A stretch of DNA of 64,000 nucleotides from Mucilaginibacter sp. KACC 22063 (GTDB lineage: Bacteria; Bacteroidota; Bacteroidia; Sphingobacteriales; Sphingobacteriaceae): positions 62,001-126,000 of the forward strand of contig NZ_CP117877.1 of NCBI RefSeq assembly GCF_028736115.1, read 5' to 3'. Positions 50,185 through 60,783 of this stretch are shown piece by piece. The notes beneath the pieces are model-generated. The model saw nothing but the letters and a program-made list of their open reading frames with translations, made no database searches and was not told where the DNA came from. How positions within the stretch are numbered: position 1 is the first letter of the stretch; each line of letters begins with the position of its first letter. The translations under genes were made by a program, and so were the position numbers.

Positions 50185-52299
50185 TTGAAAGCTGATATAA
50201 GAGTTGCACTTGTTGGAAATCCTAATACCGGTAAATCAACCCTGTTTAATGCGCTAACCGGTTTAAATCAAAAAATTGGTAATTTTCCGGGCGTAACGGT
50301 TGATAAAAAAACCGGTTATTGCGACCTGCCCGATGGCCGCCGCGCCGAAATTGTTGACCTTCCGGGTACTTACAGCTTATATCCTAAAAGCAAAGACGAA
50401 TCCATTGTATTTTCTGTATTAGCCGATCAGCAGATCGATCAGCAGCCCGATCTGGTAGTGGTTATCCTTGATGCCTCAAACTTAAAACGTAACCTGCTTT
50501 TATATACACAGGTTGCCGATTTAAAAATACCCATTATTGTTGCACTCAACATGATGGACTTAGCTACCCGTAACGGTATCACCATTGATATAGATGCGTT
50601 TGCTAAAAAGTTGGGTGTGCATGTGGTGCCTATCTCTGCCCGCAAGCTCGAGGGCATTGATAAGCTTAAAGCCGCCATATCTTACGCCAATAAGCTTGCT
50701 TTGCAGGAAGATACCATAGATGTACATGCCATTGCCCCGCAACTGATTGCACAGATTGGCGAAGAAATGGCGGTAGAAAATCCATATTATGCTTTGCAGC
50801 TGGCGCATCAGCATGAGCATCTTACCTTCTTGTCGCCTGGCGAAAGTAACCGTATCGAGGAACTGGAGCAGGTGCATGGTTTCCATTCGCAAAAGGCACA
50901 GGCAACAGAGACCATTGCGCGCTATAATTTCATCAACGACTTACTATACGATACTGTTCAGAAAAAGGAAACAGCACAGGAAGAGACCTGGAGCAACCGG
51001 ATCGATAAGGTACTAACCCACCGGGTTTTTGGTTTTGTGATCTTCTTTGGCATCCTGCTGTTCATGTTCCAATCGATATTTGCATGGTCGGCCTACCCGA
51101 TGGACCTGATATCAACCGGCTTTGTATGGCTGCAGGAAACCTTACATAAAATATTGCCTGCGGGCCCGCTTACCAATCTACTGGCAGATGGCGTAGTTGC
51201 TGGGCTAAGTGGTGTATTAGTGTTTATTCCGCAAATTGCTATTCTTTTTGCATTTATCTCCATCCTTGAAGATACCGGCTACATGGCACGCGTTACCTTT
51301 ATGATGGACAAGCTGATGCGCAAGGTAGGGTTAAGCGGAAAATCCGTAGTGCCATTGATCGGCGGTTTTGCCTGTGCGGTACCATCTATCATGAGTACCC
51401 GTACCATTGAAAGCTGGAAAGACAGGATCATTACCATAATGGTTACCCCTTTGGTAACGTGTTCTGCACGTTTACCTATCTACACCTTGCTTATCGCATT
51501 GGTGGTTCCTAATCGCAATATTTGGTGGATATTTAACCTGCAGGGCTTGGCGCTTACGGGCATGTATCTGCTTAGCCTGGTGTCGGCAATTGTAGTTGCT
51601 TTTGTGATGAAGCTGATTATCAAGGGGCGTGAAAAAGGCTACTTTATAATGGAGCTGCCTGTTTACCGTATGCCACGTTGGAACAACGTATTTATGGATA
51701 TGTATACCCGCGCAAAAACATTTGTTCTGGAAGCCGGTAAAGTGATCATTGCCGTGTCAGTAATACTATGGGTGCTGGCATCATACGGACCTGGGAAACG
51801 GTTTGAACGTATCGACCAAAAATACAGCCAGCCGCAGTATGTGAAAACCATGAAGCCTGACAGCCTGAACCGTGTAATAGCCACCGAGAAACTGGAAAAC
51901 TCTTACGCGGGTATATTAGGACATGTAATTGAGCCAGCCATTCGTCCACTGGGTTTTGATTGGAAAATAGGCATTGCGCTGATCACCTCATTCGCTGCAC
52001 GTGAAGTATTTGTTGGCACCATGGCAACCATTTACAGTGTAAGCGGAGATGCCGACAATATAGAATCTGTAAAGGTTAAAATGGGCAATGCCAAAAACCA
52101 GGAGACCGGGCAGCCTGTATTTACGCTGGCAGTGGCGGCATCGCTTATGATGTTTTATGCCTTTGCCATGCAGTGCGCCAGTACCATGGCCATTGTTTAC
52201 CGCGAAACCAAAAGCTGGCGCTGGCCGGTAGCCCAGTTCTTGTATATGGGTGTATTGGCTTACGTGGTAAGCTTCATTACCTACCAGTTGCTGAAATAA
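50185..52299 (+). CDS. feoB: Ferrous iron transporter B
   Basis: 704 residues from a TTG start (the only start that keeps the short KADIRVALVGN opening). G domain with G1 GNPNTGKST, G3 DLPGTYSL, G4 NMMD; then a membrane domain with two gate regions (GFACAVPSIMSTRTIE and SFAAREVFVGTMATIY) and about eight or nine helices. It takes up Fe(II). Cotranscribed with feoA. No FeoC is visible. Confidence 0.97.
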   Translation: MKADIRVALVGNPNTGKSTLFNALTGLNQKIGNFPGVTVDKKTGYCDLPDGRRAEIVDLPGTYSLYPKSKDESIVFSVLADQQIDQQPDLVVVILDASNLKRNLLLYTQVADLKIPIIVALNMMDLATRNGITIDIDAFAKKLGVHVVPISARKLEGIDKLKAAISYANKLALQEDTIDVHAIAPQLIAQIGEEMAVENPYYALQLAHQHEHLTFLSPGESNRIEELEQVHGFHSQKAQATETIARYNFINDLLYDTVQKKETAQEETWSNRIDKVLTHRVFGFVIFFGILLFMFQSIFAWSAYPMDLISTGFVWLQETLHKILPAGPLTNLLADGVVAGLSGVLVFIPQIAILFAFISILEDTGYMARVTFMMDKLMRKVGLSGKSVVPLIGGFACAVPSIMSTRTIESWKDRIITIMVTPLVTCSARLPIYTLLIALVVPNRNIWWIFNLQGLALTGMYLLSLVSAIVVAFVMKLIIKGREKGYFIMELPVYRMPRWNNVFMDMYTRAKTFVLEAGKVIIAVSVILWVLASYGPGKRFERIDQKYSQPQYVKTMKPDSLNRVIATEKLENSYAGILGHVIEPAIRPLGFDWKIGIALITSFAAREVFVGTMATIYSVSGDADNIESVKVKMGNAKNQETGQPVFTLAVAASLMMFYAFAMQCASTMAIVYRETKSWRWPVAQFLYMGVLAYVVSFITYQLLK

Positions 52300-52388
52300 T
52301 CGTAAACAAACTTCCTTAAAATTTTAGCATAGCCCTGCTAATTATCGCTAACTGAATTATATTAGCGGTTGAATAAATCTTTGAGCAA

Positions 52389-53927
52389 TTGTTAGTAAAA
52401 ACCTTTGGCAGCGCAGTTTACGGTATAGAGGCTACAACCATTACCGTTGAAGTAAATATTGCTGCCGGTACCAAATATTTTATTGTAGGCCTTCCGGATA
52501 ATGCCATAAAAGAAAGCTATTACCGCATTGAATCAGCTTTGAAAAACTGCAACTACCGCATGCCGAGGCAGCAGGTGGTTGTGAACATGGCTCCTGCCGA
52601 TATCCGTAAGGAAGGTTCTGCTTATGATCTTACCATCGCAACAGCCATTCTTGCCGCTTCGGGGCAAACAGAGGCCGAAGGGTTAGAGAAGTATATCATT
52701 ATGGGCGAGCTTTCGCTCGATGGAAGCTTGCAGCCTATCAAAGGCGCTTTGCCCATTGCCATACAGGCCCGTAAGGAAGGCTTTAAAGGGTTTATTCTGC
52801 CTAAGCAAAATGCACGTGAGGCAGCCATTGTAAATGATCTTGAAGTTTTAGGCGTAGAGAATATTAAGCAGGTAGCCGATTTCTTTAATGGAGACCTGAA
52901 ACTGGAACCTGAAGTAGTAAACACCCGCGAAGAGTTTTACAACAGCCTGAGCAATTACGACAGCGACTTCAGTGAAGTAAAAGGCCAGGAAAATATTAAA
53001 CGCGCTTTAGAAATAGCCGCGGCAGGTGGCCATAATGTGATACTGATCGGGCCGCCGGGAGCAGGTAAAACCATGCTGGCCAGAAGGCTCCCATCGATAT
53101 TGCCGCCACTAACATTGTACGAATCGCTGGAAACAACCAAAATCCATTCTGTAGCGGGTAAGCTTTCTGCATCAGATGCTTTGGTAACCATCAGGCCTTT
53201 TCGTTCGCCGCACCATACCATCAGCGATGTTGCTTTAGTTGGCGGCGGTGGTAATCCGCAACCCGGAGAAATTTCGTTAGCACATAATGGCGTATTATTT
53301 TTGGATGAACTGCCCGAGTTTAAACGCAGTGTGTTAGAGGTAATGCGCCAGCCGCTGGAAGAGCGACGTGTTACTATATCTCGTGCTAAGTTTACCGTTG
53401 ACTATCCAAGCAGCTTTATGCTGGTTGCCAGCATGAACCCCTGCCCTTGCGGTTACTATAACCACCCCGAAAAGGAATGTGTGTGCCCTCCGGGCGTGGT
53501 ACAAAAATATTTAAGTAAGATCTCAGGCCCATTGCTCGACCGTATCGACCTGCACGTGGAAGTTACTCCGGTAAACTTTAGTGAGTTATCGTCAGACCGC
53601 AAAGCCGAAGCAAGTGAACTGATACGCGAGCGTGTGATCAATGCCCGCGAGATACAGATTAAACGATTTGGGGAAAAGCCGGACCTGCATGCCAATGCGC
53701 AAATGAGCCCGCAAATGGTGCGCGACATTTGTACGATAAATGCCGCAGGCCAAAACCTGCTTAAAAAAGCAATGGAAAAGCTGGGACTTTCGGCGCGTGC
53801 GTATGACCGTATCCTGAAAGTTGCCCGCACAATTGCAGACTTGGCGGCAAGCGAAGAAATACAGCTTGAACATTTGGCCGAAGCTATCCATTTCAGAAGC
53901 CTCGACCGTGAAGGCTGGGCCGGGTAA
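52389..53927 (+). CDS. comM: YifB/ComM-family Mg-chelatase-like ATPase
   Basis: 512 residues from a TTG start giving [21 protein letters not shown], the normal opening of this family. N-terminal Lon/S5-like domain, AAA+ with Walker A GPPGAGKT (221-228), [11 protein letters not shown] (Walker B), and a C-terminal Mg_chelatase_C with a four-Cys stretch [18 protein letters not shown]. ComM is a hexameric branch-migration helicase used in recombination during natural transformation. Its stop abuts the stop of the next gene with no terminator between. Confidence 0.95.
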   Translation: MLVKTFGSAVYGIEATTITVEVNIAAGTKYFIVGLPDNAIKESYYRIESALKNCNYRMPRQQVVVNMAPADIRKEGSAYDLTIATAILAASGQTEAEGLEKYIIMGELSLDGSLQPIKGALPIAIQARKEGFKGFILPKQNAREAAIVNDLEVLGVENIKQVADFFNGDLKLEPEVVNTREEFYNSLSNYDSDFSEVKGQENIKRALEIAAAGGHNVILIGPPGAGKTMLARRLPSILPPLTLYESLETTKIHSVAGKLSASDALVTIRPFRSPHHTISDVALVGGGGNPQPGEISLAHNGVLFLDELPEFKRSVLEVMRQPLEERRVTISRAKFTVDYPSSFMLVASMNPCPCGYYNHPEKECVCPPGVVQKYLSKISGPLLDRIDLHVEVTPVNFSELSSDRKAEASELIRERVINAREIQIKRFGEKPDLHANAQMSPQMVRDICTINAAGQNLLKKAMEKLGLSARAYDRILKVARTIADLAASEEIQLEHLAEAIHFRSLDREGWAG

Positions 53928-55478
53928 CTATTCCAGCGTAATAGTCACCGGTTCCGAGTGTTCGCTTTCGTTCTTCATGCGGTCAATGGCCGTGACTACG
54001 TAAATATACTTTTTACCTTTTTCTGCGGTATTATCAAGCAACGAAGTTTCCGGGTTGTATTTCACAAATAAGATGTGCTCAGCATCATCTATATCAATTT
54101 TCTCAGCCTCCGAAAAGCGGTAAACTACATAACCGTATACAGGTTCATTGTCTTTAGCCATTGCTGGTGTTTGCCAGTTTAATATTACCCCGCGTGGATT
54201 GCTTACTGCGGTTAACAGTGTTGGCGTGTTTGGTGCGATAGAATCGCGCCATAACATGGGTGGCGGTAAGGCAGGCTTGCGGTAATAATTACGACGTAAC
54301 GAATCTGTAAAGCCTAATAGATTACTTGTTAAAGAATTAGAGCTGAAATACACGCTGCCCTGAACGCGCGGGTTACCCCTGACATATTTAACCTGGTTAG
54401 GAAGTTCAGCAGGGTTTTTAAATGCAGGCGATCTTGCTTCGGCCATGCGGTATGGCGCCATACCGATATAAAGGTGATGGCCGTTGGTTTGCTGGCTCCA
54501 CCAGTCGGTAAGTACATCAAACCCTGCCGAGCGGTTGCCTATCTGCCAGTAAACCTGTGGTACCAGGTAATCTATCCATCCCTCTTTAAGCCATTTGCGG
54601 GTATCAGCGTAGTTTTCTGAATAAGAAGGCCCTCCGTGTGTCATTGATCCTTCAATATCTTCGTCATGATTGCGCCAAACACCTCTCGGGCTTACACCCC
54701 ATTTAATATTCGGTTTGTATTTATGGATACTGTCGCCTAAAGCTTTTATCAAGAGGTCGACATTATTCCGGCGCCAGTCGCGTATGTCGGTAAAGTCGGC
54801 ACCATATTGCCTGAATGCAGCTTCATCGTGTATGGTTTGCCCGGCAATGAGGTATGGATAAAAGTAATCGTCCATATGTATACCGTCGATGTCATAATTC
54901 TTTACGATGTCAAGTATCACCTGTATAATATACTCGCGCACTTCAGGCAAACCGGGGTTAAACAGTTTCTGACCGCCATAAACAAAAAACCACTCGGGGT
55001 GGGTCCTGGTAGGATGATTAGGTGCTATATTGCTGTAATTATTATCAAAAGTGGCACGGTAAGGGTTAACCCAGGCATGCAGTTCCATGCCGCGTTTATG
55101 TGCTTCAGTAATGGCAAAATCAAGCGGATCATAAAAAGGCTCGGGTGCTTTTCCCTGGCGGCCTGTAATCCAGCGCGACCATGGCTCACGCCCTCTTGAA
55201 TAAAATGCATCTGCCGCAGGCCTCACCTGAAACATCACCGCATTCATATTAGTTTGCTGATGAAAGTCAAGTATGCGTATCAGTTGTTGCTGTTGCTTTT
55301 GGGTGCTTAAACCCACGGCGCTTGGCCAGTCGATATTAACAACGGTAGCAACCCAAACTCCCCTGAATTCGCGCTTAGGTGCTTTTTGCGGTGGTATTAT
55401 GATCGTAGATTGCGCATGAAGATTGAGAACGAATAGAACAAAAAATAATGTAGAAATCAACCCTTTAACTTTGCACAT
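53928..55478 (-). CDS. GHL10-type glycosylhydrolase (DUF187)
   Basis: 516 residues, signal peptide to LHAQ. Catalytic (beta/alpha)8 domain about 35-370: KREFRGVWVATVVNIDWPS, MNAVMFQVRPAADAFY, ELHAWVNPYRATF, YDIDGIHMDDYFYP, WGVSPRGVWRNHD. C-terminal Fn3-like domain from about 410 (PNTPTLLTAV...). The family includes DigH, which cuts denuded peptidoglycan glycans in E. coli, so a wall role is likely. It abuts comM end to end. Confidence 0.92.
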   Translation of the reverse strand: MCKVKGLISTLFFVLFVLNLHAQSTIIIPPQKAPKREFRGVWVATVVNIDWPSAVGLSTQKQQQQLIRILDFHQQTNMNAVMFQVRPAADAFYSRGREPWSRWITGRQGKAPEPFYDPLDFAITEAHKRGMELHAWVNPYRATFDNNYSNIAPNHPTRTHPEWFFVYGGQKLFNPGLPEVREYIIQVILDIVKNYDIDGIHMDDYFYPYLIAGQTIHDEAAFRQYGADFTDIRDWRRNNVDLLIKALGDSIHKYKPNIKWGVSPRGVWRNHDEDIEGSMTHGGPSYSENYADTRKWLKEGWIDYLVPQVYWQIGNRSAGFDVLTDWWSQQTNGHHLYIGMAPYRMAEARSPAFKNPAELPNQVKYVRGNPRVQGSVYFSSNSLTSNLLGFTDSLRRNYYRKPALPPPMLWRDSIAPNTPTLLTAVSNPRGVILNWQTPAMAKDNEPVYGYVVYRFSEAEKIDIDDAEHILFVKYNPETSLLDNTAEKGKKYIYVVTAIDRMKNESEHSEPVTITLE

Positions 55479-55767
55479 ACCTTAACTTTTTTTGAAGTGG
55501 CTAAGATATATAACTTTAGCCAACGCCGTTTTAGTGTATTAAGCAATAATTTTACCTTTTTTGTGTTTTAAAGAGATATACTTAATTTTAAGTGGCATAT
55601 CGTATATTTTCAGAGACAAAAGGGCGTTATGCAGCTACAAACTATATATTGTTAAGCCATCAGTTAATAAATTTTTTTGTATAATCGCATCCGCTGTTGC
55701 AGCTGACAACGTATTTAAAATACCAGTTAACGCTTCATAAGCACATTTATCACTTAAAGAACTACTT

Positions 55768-56685
55768 ATGGAAAACCAAACGGGACAAAATCAAAATTCC
55801 AGAAAAAACTCTAACGTTATTTATTTTCTTATTGTGGTAGTAATCGCCCTTTTAGGCACAGATGTATATCTGTACTATCAAAAAAGAGGGTCTGACGAAA
55901 AGGTCGTATATCAGAATGATGAGAAAACCCGCCTGCAAACCGAATTGGACAGCCTTGAAGCACAGGTACAACAGGTAAATTCGAGCAAGACAAAATTAAG
56001 TGCAGAAATGCAGGCGAAAAACGATTCGCTGCAAACTAAGATCAAATATCTGCGTACGCAACTGGCTAAGGGCAAGCTTACGCAAGCCGAACTAAACAAG
56101 GCACAAGAGGATATTAAACAGCTGCGGTATTTCGTAACCAAGTACACGGCCGATATCGAAGAACTGAAAAAACAGAATACGGCATTAGCAACAGAACGGG
56201 ATACGCTTAAAACCAACCTGGCTACCGTTAGTACAAAGGCAGCAAGCCTTGAAACTGAAAACAAAGACCTGAATACTAAGGTACAGGTAGGCTCTGCGTT
56301 AAAAACATCCAGCCTGGTGGTAGGCAGCTTTAAAGTAAAAAGCAATGGCAAAGAATCTGATAACGATAAAGCTAAAAATGTAAAGAAGTTTAAAATAACA
56401 TTTACAGTAGCCAACAATCAGATTGCTACGCAAGGGTTGCATGATGTTTTTGTACGTATTATTGATCCTGCCGGTAACCTGATTACCCAGGATGATTCAG
56501 GCACCTTCAATGCTGAAGGCCAGGACTTACAGTACACTTACAAAACTTCAATCGAATATAAAGCCGATGATACCGCTTATACCATTGATTGGATGAACCC
56601 TGGCGCATTTACAAAAGGTACTTACACCGTGATCTTATATGCTGATGGTTATACCATGGGTAAAACAACCATAGCTTTACGATAA
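55768..56685 (+). CDS. Membrane-anchored coiled-coil protein, unknown
   Basis: 305 residues. Helix at about 17-37 (VIYFLIVVVIALLGTDVYLYY), then a coiled coil about 45-175 (TELDSLEAQVQQVNSSKTKL... and further heptads), then a beta-rich domain 180-305 (VVGSFKVKS, KFKITFTVANNQIATQGLHD, ...). No family I can name. Preceded by 289 bases without a gene that hold a GGCTAA/TTAGCC hairpin and AT-rich sequence. Confidence 0.78.
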   Translation: MENQTGQNQNSRKNSNVIYFLIVVVIALLGTDVYLYYQKRGSDEKVVYQNDEKTRLQTELDSLEAQVQQVNSSKTKLSAEMQAKNDSLQTKIKYLRTQLAKGKLTQAELNKAQEDIKQLRYFVTKYTADIEELKKQNTALATERDTLKTNLATVSTKAASLETENKDLNTKVQVGSALKTSSLVVGSFKVKSNGKESDNDKAKNVKKFKITFTVANNQIATQGLHDVFVRIIDPAGNLITQDDSGTFNAEGQDLQYTYKTSIEYKADDTAYTIDWMNPGAFTKGTYTVILYADGYTMGKTTIALR

Positions 56686-56706
56686 GCTAATTAATATCTC
56701 ATAAAA

Positions 56707-56738
56707 AAGCCGGGCTGATTAATTAGCCCGGCTTTTGC
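56707..56738. terminator. Bidirectional terminator between the coiled-coil and plug genes
   Basis: AAGCCGGGCT pairs with AGCCCGGCTT around GATTAATT, with A-run and T-run on the two sides. Confidence 0.88.
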
Positions 56739-56758
56739 TTTTTATAAGTGTTTATGAT

Positions 56759-59485
56759 CTATTCGACCGTGTAGCGGTAAACTTTACGGCCAATGTGTCC
56801 GTCTGCATCTATCCCCTCAACAATCACTTTGTAAATGCCTTTTGTGCCTGCGTTAAAGTAGGTTAAGGTTGATTTACCGTCTTTATCGGTCACTATGTTT
56901 GGATTCCAGTAAATGGTACTGCGTAAATCAGCCAAGGCAGTGTTTACTTTAGGATCATCGTATTGCGGCGAATAGAACGTACGTGCGCGATAATAGCCTT
57001 TAGGGGTATAAGTAACCACGCCAGGTGCATATTTTTGATAGGTCACTTCTCCGCCGCGCTTAGTGGTAATTACCAATAAGCCGCCTCCGGCTCTTGAACC
57101 ATAAATAGCCAGGTATGCTCCGCTTTTTAACACTTCTATAGATGATATATCATGCGGGTTAAGATTGTCCAGAAAATCAGCATCCACCTGCATGCCATCC
57201 AGAACAATGCCCATAGGTACAGGCCCCCTGAAACTGCTCGACATACTGCGGGTTGAGTAAGCCCTGCCGTTCTGGAAGATAACACCAACTAACCTACCCT
57301 GCAAGCACTGTGATAAAGTTGGGCAGCCCATGTTTTCAAACATATCAGCCGTGATGATCTGATCGGCGTTACCCGCGCCATTTAAATTAGCAGAATTAGG
57401 CGCTTTATTTTGTTTCTTTTCGCGGATTACAACTTCTTTCAGTACAATATTATGGTTACCTGTTCCGCTCCTGATCTGTTCCTGGTAATACTCTTTATTG
57501 CTTTTTAAGTAAGGCAGGATTTTATTGTCAACGTTTACTTCAACATCCGGCGCGTTCGGGTTAGCGGTGAATGCCTGCTGTGCGGTATTGTCCAAGTCAA
57601 TGTCTACATCTTTTTTACCCTTTTCGGTACGTGCCTGTATCACAAACCTTATGCTGTCTTTAAAAGTAAGATTAGGGAATGAGAAATGGCCTTGGTCATC
57701 GGTTAAAGTATCAATGATAAACGTACCACCTGCTGTAGTGAACAAGGTGACTTTACCTTTTACAACCGGTTTTTTATTGGATGTATGCACAGTGCCCGAT
57801 ACCGTAAGCGATTGCTCCGGCTTAAATACAATAGGCGTATAGGTATCTGCAAGGATGTTTTTCCACTCGAAACGACGGTAGCCTTGGGTAAGCATCAGCA
57901 GATCAAGATCGCTGCGGGTTTTCTCGTCGTTATGTGCAAAATAATAGTTGGGTTTTTCGATATAGCCCTTAATATCTGACGATAACAGAATGGTTGATAA
58001 AATGGTGGTCTCGTCGTCTTCGTTTGATGGCACTTTGGTTTCATCAATCACCGAAGCCGAAAGCAGCGACAAAGCTGGTTTATCTTGTGGGTCATTAGCT
58101 GTGATTTGTAGGTTTACTTTTTCCCTTGTTGCAAATGTTTGCTTTGGCGCACTAACGTCAAGCTTCAGGTTATCGGGATTATTTACGAAAATAACGCGTT
58201 CGTTAACTGGGTTACCTGCAGCATCAAACAAAGTAAACTGCACAATACCATTCGGGAATTTGCTTTTAGGGATCTTGGAGCTGGATACCTGGTTCTCTAA
58301 CCTTGTTTTAGACGCATAACACATTGCGCCTGCTGATTGTGCAACAAGACTAACAGAGCCTTGTGTAGTTCCGGTAAGATCTTTTGATGCGCTGATGCGT
58401 ACAAAGATGTCATTCTCGTGCTGTGTTATTGTCAGGGCGTAACCACTATCTAAAGCTTTAGGCAGATTATAGATGCCTTCAGAGCCGTCCTCGAATTTAA
58501 CCTGTGCTTTGTATGTTTTTCCGGCATCGGGGGTTAACATAAATAAGCCCATACCCAAATGCTGGGTAGATATGTCTGAAATTTGATTACCATTATTGTC
58601 AACTATTTTTCCGGTTACGGTTTTACCCAGTCCATCTGCTCCTACAGCTTTAAAGGCTACTTTGCCAGGCAAGCCATTCACCATGTTACCGCTTTCAGGG
58701 AAGAACTGAACATCAATTTTATCTGATGCGGCAGTTATTGGCAATATTTTGGTAACAGTCTTGCCATCCAGGCGGATGTCTGTAGTAATGCGCCCGGTCT
58801 TTTGCACGTTAGGCATGTTGTTAACAAAAGCTATCTTAAGCATGCCTTTGCTATCAGTTGTGCCATGCCCTTTGGCTGCATTACGCGCATTTAATTGCAC
58901 ACGATACGATACCTCTTTATTTGCATAAGGTGCGCCATTGGCATCTGTATAAATAATTGTGGCAGTTACCAGCGGTTGGTTATTCTGGGAGCTATAGGCA
59001 TAAGATGTTTGGGTAAATACTTTGTTGGTAACACCATTGCCTATCCAGATGGTTTTGTTAAAAAAGTAATCCAGGTCGTAGTTTCGCATCCATTGTGTAT
59101 AAGCCCTGATGCGGTAATTACCCTCCTGCAAGGTATCAGACAGGGCAAAGTCGCCGGCTGCAACGCCATTGGTTAAAGGGAGCTTGATAGACCGTGCGAC
59201 AGAATCATTTGGCGCAATAAGGTCTACGTTTAAGGTGCCGCTCATGGCCGAAAGCTGGTGCCTTGGGCCAACGGTAACATAGGCCTTAAACCATATATCA
59301 TCGCCAATAGAATAATAAGGTTTATCTGTTTGCAGGTAAACTTTTTCCTGTGGATTGTTGTCCAGCCATTTATCTAACTGTGCTGCGGCTTTTTTAATAG
59401 TGTCATCATCGGCTTTTATAAAAGCCATTAAGACAACACAAATCATCGCCGATACCAACAGCAATGGCAGTTTTAATTTTTTCAT
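56759..59485 (-). CDS. MG2 / TonB-plug protein without a barrel
   Basis: 908 residues, N-terminal hydrophobic signal. First ~150 residues look like an MG2 macroglobulin-type domain (KVYLQTDKPYYSIGDDIWFKAYV), then several Ig-like domains, a CarboxypepD_reg-like segment (QSLTVSGTVHTSNKKPVVKG) and a plug domain about 660-760 (CPTLSQCLQGRLVGV, ISSIEVLKSGAYLAIYGSRAGGGLLVITTKRGG), ending in another beta domain. No 22-stranded barrel follows. Such plug-only proteins occur in many Bacteroidota; the function is unknown. It follows dcd by 44 bases. Confidence 0.85.
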   Translation of the reverse strand: MKKLKLPLLLVSAMICVVLMAFIKADDDTIKKAAAQLDKWLDNNPQEKVYLQTDKPYYSIGDDIWFKAYVTVGPRHQLSAMSGTLNVDLIAPNDSVARSIKLPLTNGVAAGDFALSDTLQEGNYRIRAYTQWMRNYDLDYFFNKTIWIGNGVTNKVFTQTSYAYSSQNNQPLVTATIIYTDANGAPYANKEVSYRVQLNARNAAKGHGTTDSKGMLKIAFVNNMPNVQKTGRITTDIRLDGKTVTKILPITAASDKIDVQFFPESGNMVNGLPGKVAFKAVGADGLGKTVTGKIVDNNGNQISDISTQHLGMGLFMLTPDAGKTYKAQVKFEDGSEGIYNLPKALDSGYALTITQHENDIFVRISASKDLTGTTQGSVSLVAQSAGAMCYASKTRLENQVSSSKIPKSKFPNGIVQFTLFDAAGNPVNERVIFVNNPDNLKLDVSAPKQTFATREKVNLQITANDPQDKPALSLLSASVIDETKVPSNEDDETTILSTILLSSDIKGYIEKPNYYFAHNDEKTRSDLDLLMLTQGYRRFEWKNILADTYTPIVFKPEQSLTVSGTVHTSNKKPVVKGKVTLFTTAGGTFIIDTLTDDQGHFSFPNLTFKDSIRFVIQARTEKGKKDVDIDLDNTAQQAFTANPNAPDVEVNVDNKILPYLKSNKEYYQEQIRSGTGNHNIVLKEVVIREKKQNKAPNSANLNGAGNADQIITADMFENMGCPTLSQCLQGRLVGVIFQNGRAYSTRSMSSSFRGPVPMGIVLDGMQVDADFLDNLNPHDISSIEVLKSGAYLAIYGSRAGGGLLVITTKRGGEVTYQKYAPGVVTYTPKGYYRARTFYSPQYDDPKVNTALADLRSTIYWNPNIVTDKDGKSTLTYFNAGTKGIYKVIVEGIDADGHIGRKVYRYTVE

Positions 59486-59529
59486 GGTTTAGGGGATTAA
59501 TAGGGGGTATTAAAGAACTACGTAGAAGA

Positions 59530-60066
59530 TCAAAATTTGTTCTTCCACATCATACTTTCAACAGGCCTTGTTGTTGGCTTATTGTACTTGGCGTTACCTT
59601 TTGTGTTGTAAAATGTTTCAATTTCCCCTTCAACGCTAAAATAGATTAACTGTCCTATTGGCATACCTGCATATATACGCACGGGTTGAGTAACAGAAAT
59701 TTCAAGCGTCCAGGTATTGCAAAAGCCAACGTCGCCTTTACCGGCTGTGGCATGTATATCTATCCCTAAACGGCCGGTGCTTGATTTGCCTTCCAGAAAG
59801 GGTACATGCTGATGGGTTTCCGTATATTCCATAGTTACACCCAGGTAAAGTGTATTCGGCTGTAATACAAAGCCATCTTTAGGTATTTCAAAATGATCTA
59901 TCTCGTTGTGCGCTTTTGCATCCAATACACGGTTTTTGTAGGTAGCTAGGTGCTTGCCTAAATGTACGTCGTAAGAGTTGGTGCCTAAGTTTTCGCGGTA
60001 AAAAGGTTCAATGATGATATGGCCTTTTTCAATTTCTTCCAATATGCGCTTGTCTGATAAAATCAT
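59530..60066 (-). CDS. dcd: dCTP deaminase
   Basis: 178 residues, dUTPase fold. Core GKSSTGRLGIDIHATAGKGDVGFCNTWTLE with Ser-Ser-x-Gly-Arg and the later Glu of the active site; the C-terminus has NKPTTRPVESMM. It turns dCTP into dUTP for dTMP synthesis. It stands before the plug gene on the same strand, probably by chance. Confidence 0.95.
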   Translation of the reverse strand: MILSDKRILEEIEKGHIIIEPFYRENLGTNSYDVHLGKHLATYKNRVLDAKAHNEIDHFEIPKDGFVLQPNTLYLGVTMEYTETHQHVPFLEGKSSTGRLGIDIHATAGKGDVGFCNTWTLEISVTQPVRIYAGMPIGQLIYFSVEGEIETFYNTKGNAKYNKPTTRPVESMMWKNKF

Positions 60067-60111
60067 GGTGTAATAATGCGAATAACCCGTCTAATTTATA
60101 ATTATTTGACA

Positions 60112-60119
60112 TAAGTTTG
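60112..60119 (+). promoter_or_regulatory. Candidate -7 box (TAAGTTTG) for the PPTase-lipB-SGNH unit
   Basis: TAnnTTTG match 24 bases before the ATG at 60144; -33 uncertain. Confidence 0.45.
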
Positions 60120-60143
60120 CTGCTGTTTTTGCAATTTTACTTT

Positions 60144-60782
60144 ATGGCTATAGCATACCGTCAGCAGGTAGATGATGATACCGAATTTGCGATCTGGAAA
60201 ATAGAAGAACAGGCTGACGAATTATATAGTAAGCTGCAACTTAATGATGCCGAAAAGGCCTATGTGGATGCGCTAAGCAGCGGTAAAAGGCATTTACATT
60301 GGTTGGGCACCCGGGTATTGCTGCGTGAAATGCTGCATACTGATCAGTACATCGATTGCCGGGTAGATAGCCATGGTAAACCTTATCTTTTTAATCTTCC
60401 GTACCAGATATCGTTAAGCCATTCTTTTGATTATGCTGCCGTAATGGTGAGTAAAAGCCGACCGGTAGGTATTGATATTGAGCAGATCAAACAAAAGGTT
60501 GAGCGCATTGCCCACAAGTTTATGCGCCCGGAAGAGCTGGAGTTTATCAGCGATCAGACAAAAATAGAGCAGCTTTATGTTTGCTGGTGTGCCAAAGAGG
60601 CGGTTTACAAATGCTATGGACAAAAAGAGGTTTCTTTTTCGGATCATATTCTGCTGAAACCTTTTCAGTTTGAACACCATGGTACAATTGAAGCAACACT
60701 TGTAAAAGATGATATCCATATACCATACGAGGTAAGTTACCTGAAGTATGATGATTACATGATAGGCTACGTTAAAGGATGA
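60144..60782 (+). CDS. 4'-phosphopantetheinyl transferase
   Basis: 212 residues from the ATG at 60144 (MAIAYRQQVDDDTEF). PPTase fold with SLSHSFDYAAVMVS, VGIDIEQI (Asp111, Glu113, Mg binding) and YVCWCAKEAVYKCYG. It moves the phosphopantetheine arm from CoA to carrier proteins. The Sfp/AcpT-like type; the carrier protein is not evident here. It opens a three-gene unit with lipB (1-base gap). Confidence 0.92.
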   Translation: MAIAYRQQVDDDTEFAIWKIEEQADELYSKLQLNDAEKAYVDALSSGKRHLHWLGTRVLLREMLHTDQYIDCRVDSHGKPYLFNLPYQISLSHSFDYAAVMVSKSRPVGIDIEQIKQKVERIAHKFMRPEELEFISDQTKIEQLYVCWCAKEAVYKCYGQKEVSFSDHILLKPFQFEHHGTIEATLVKDDIHIPYEVSYLKYDDYMIGYVKG

Positions 60783-60783
60783 T

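Noticed and set aside
50185..52299. FeoB and VanZ as resistance or virulence genes
   Set aside because: FeoB is a general iron transporter and the VanZ-like protein is of the widespread family without vanA-type neighbours.
55911..56417. 168-codon minus-strand frame opposite the coiled-coil gene
   Set aside because: Cys/Ser/Leu-rich antisense reading of a coiled coil; no own signals.
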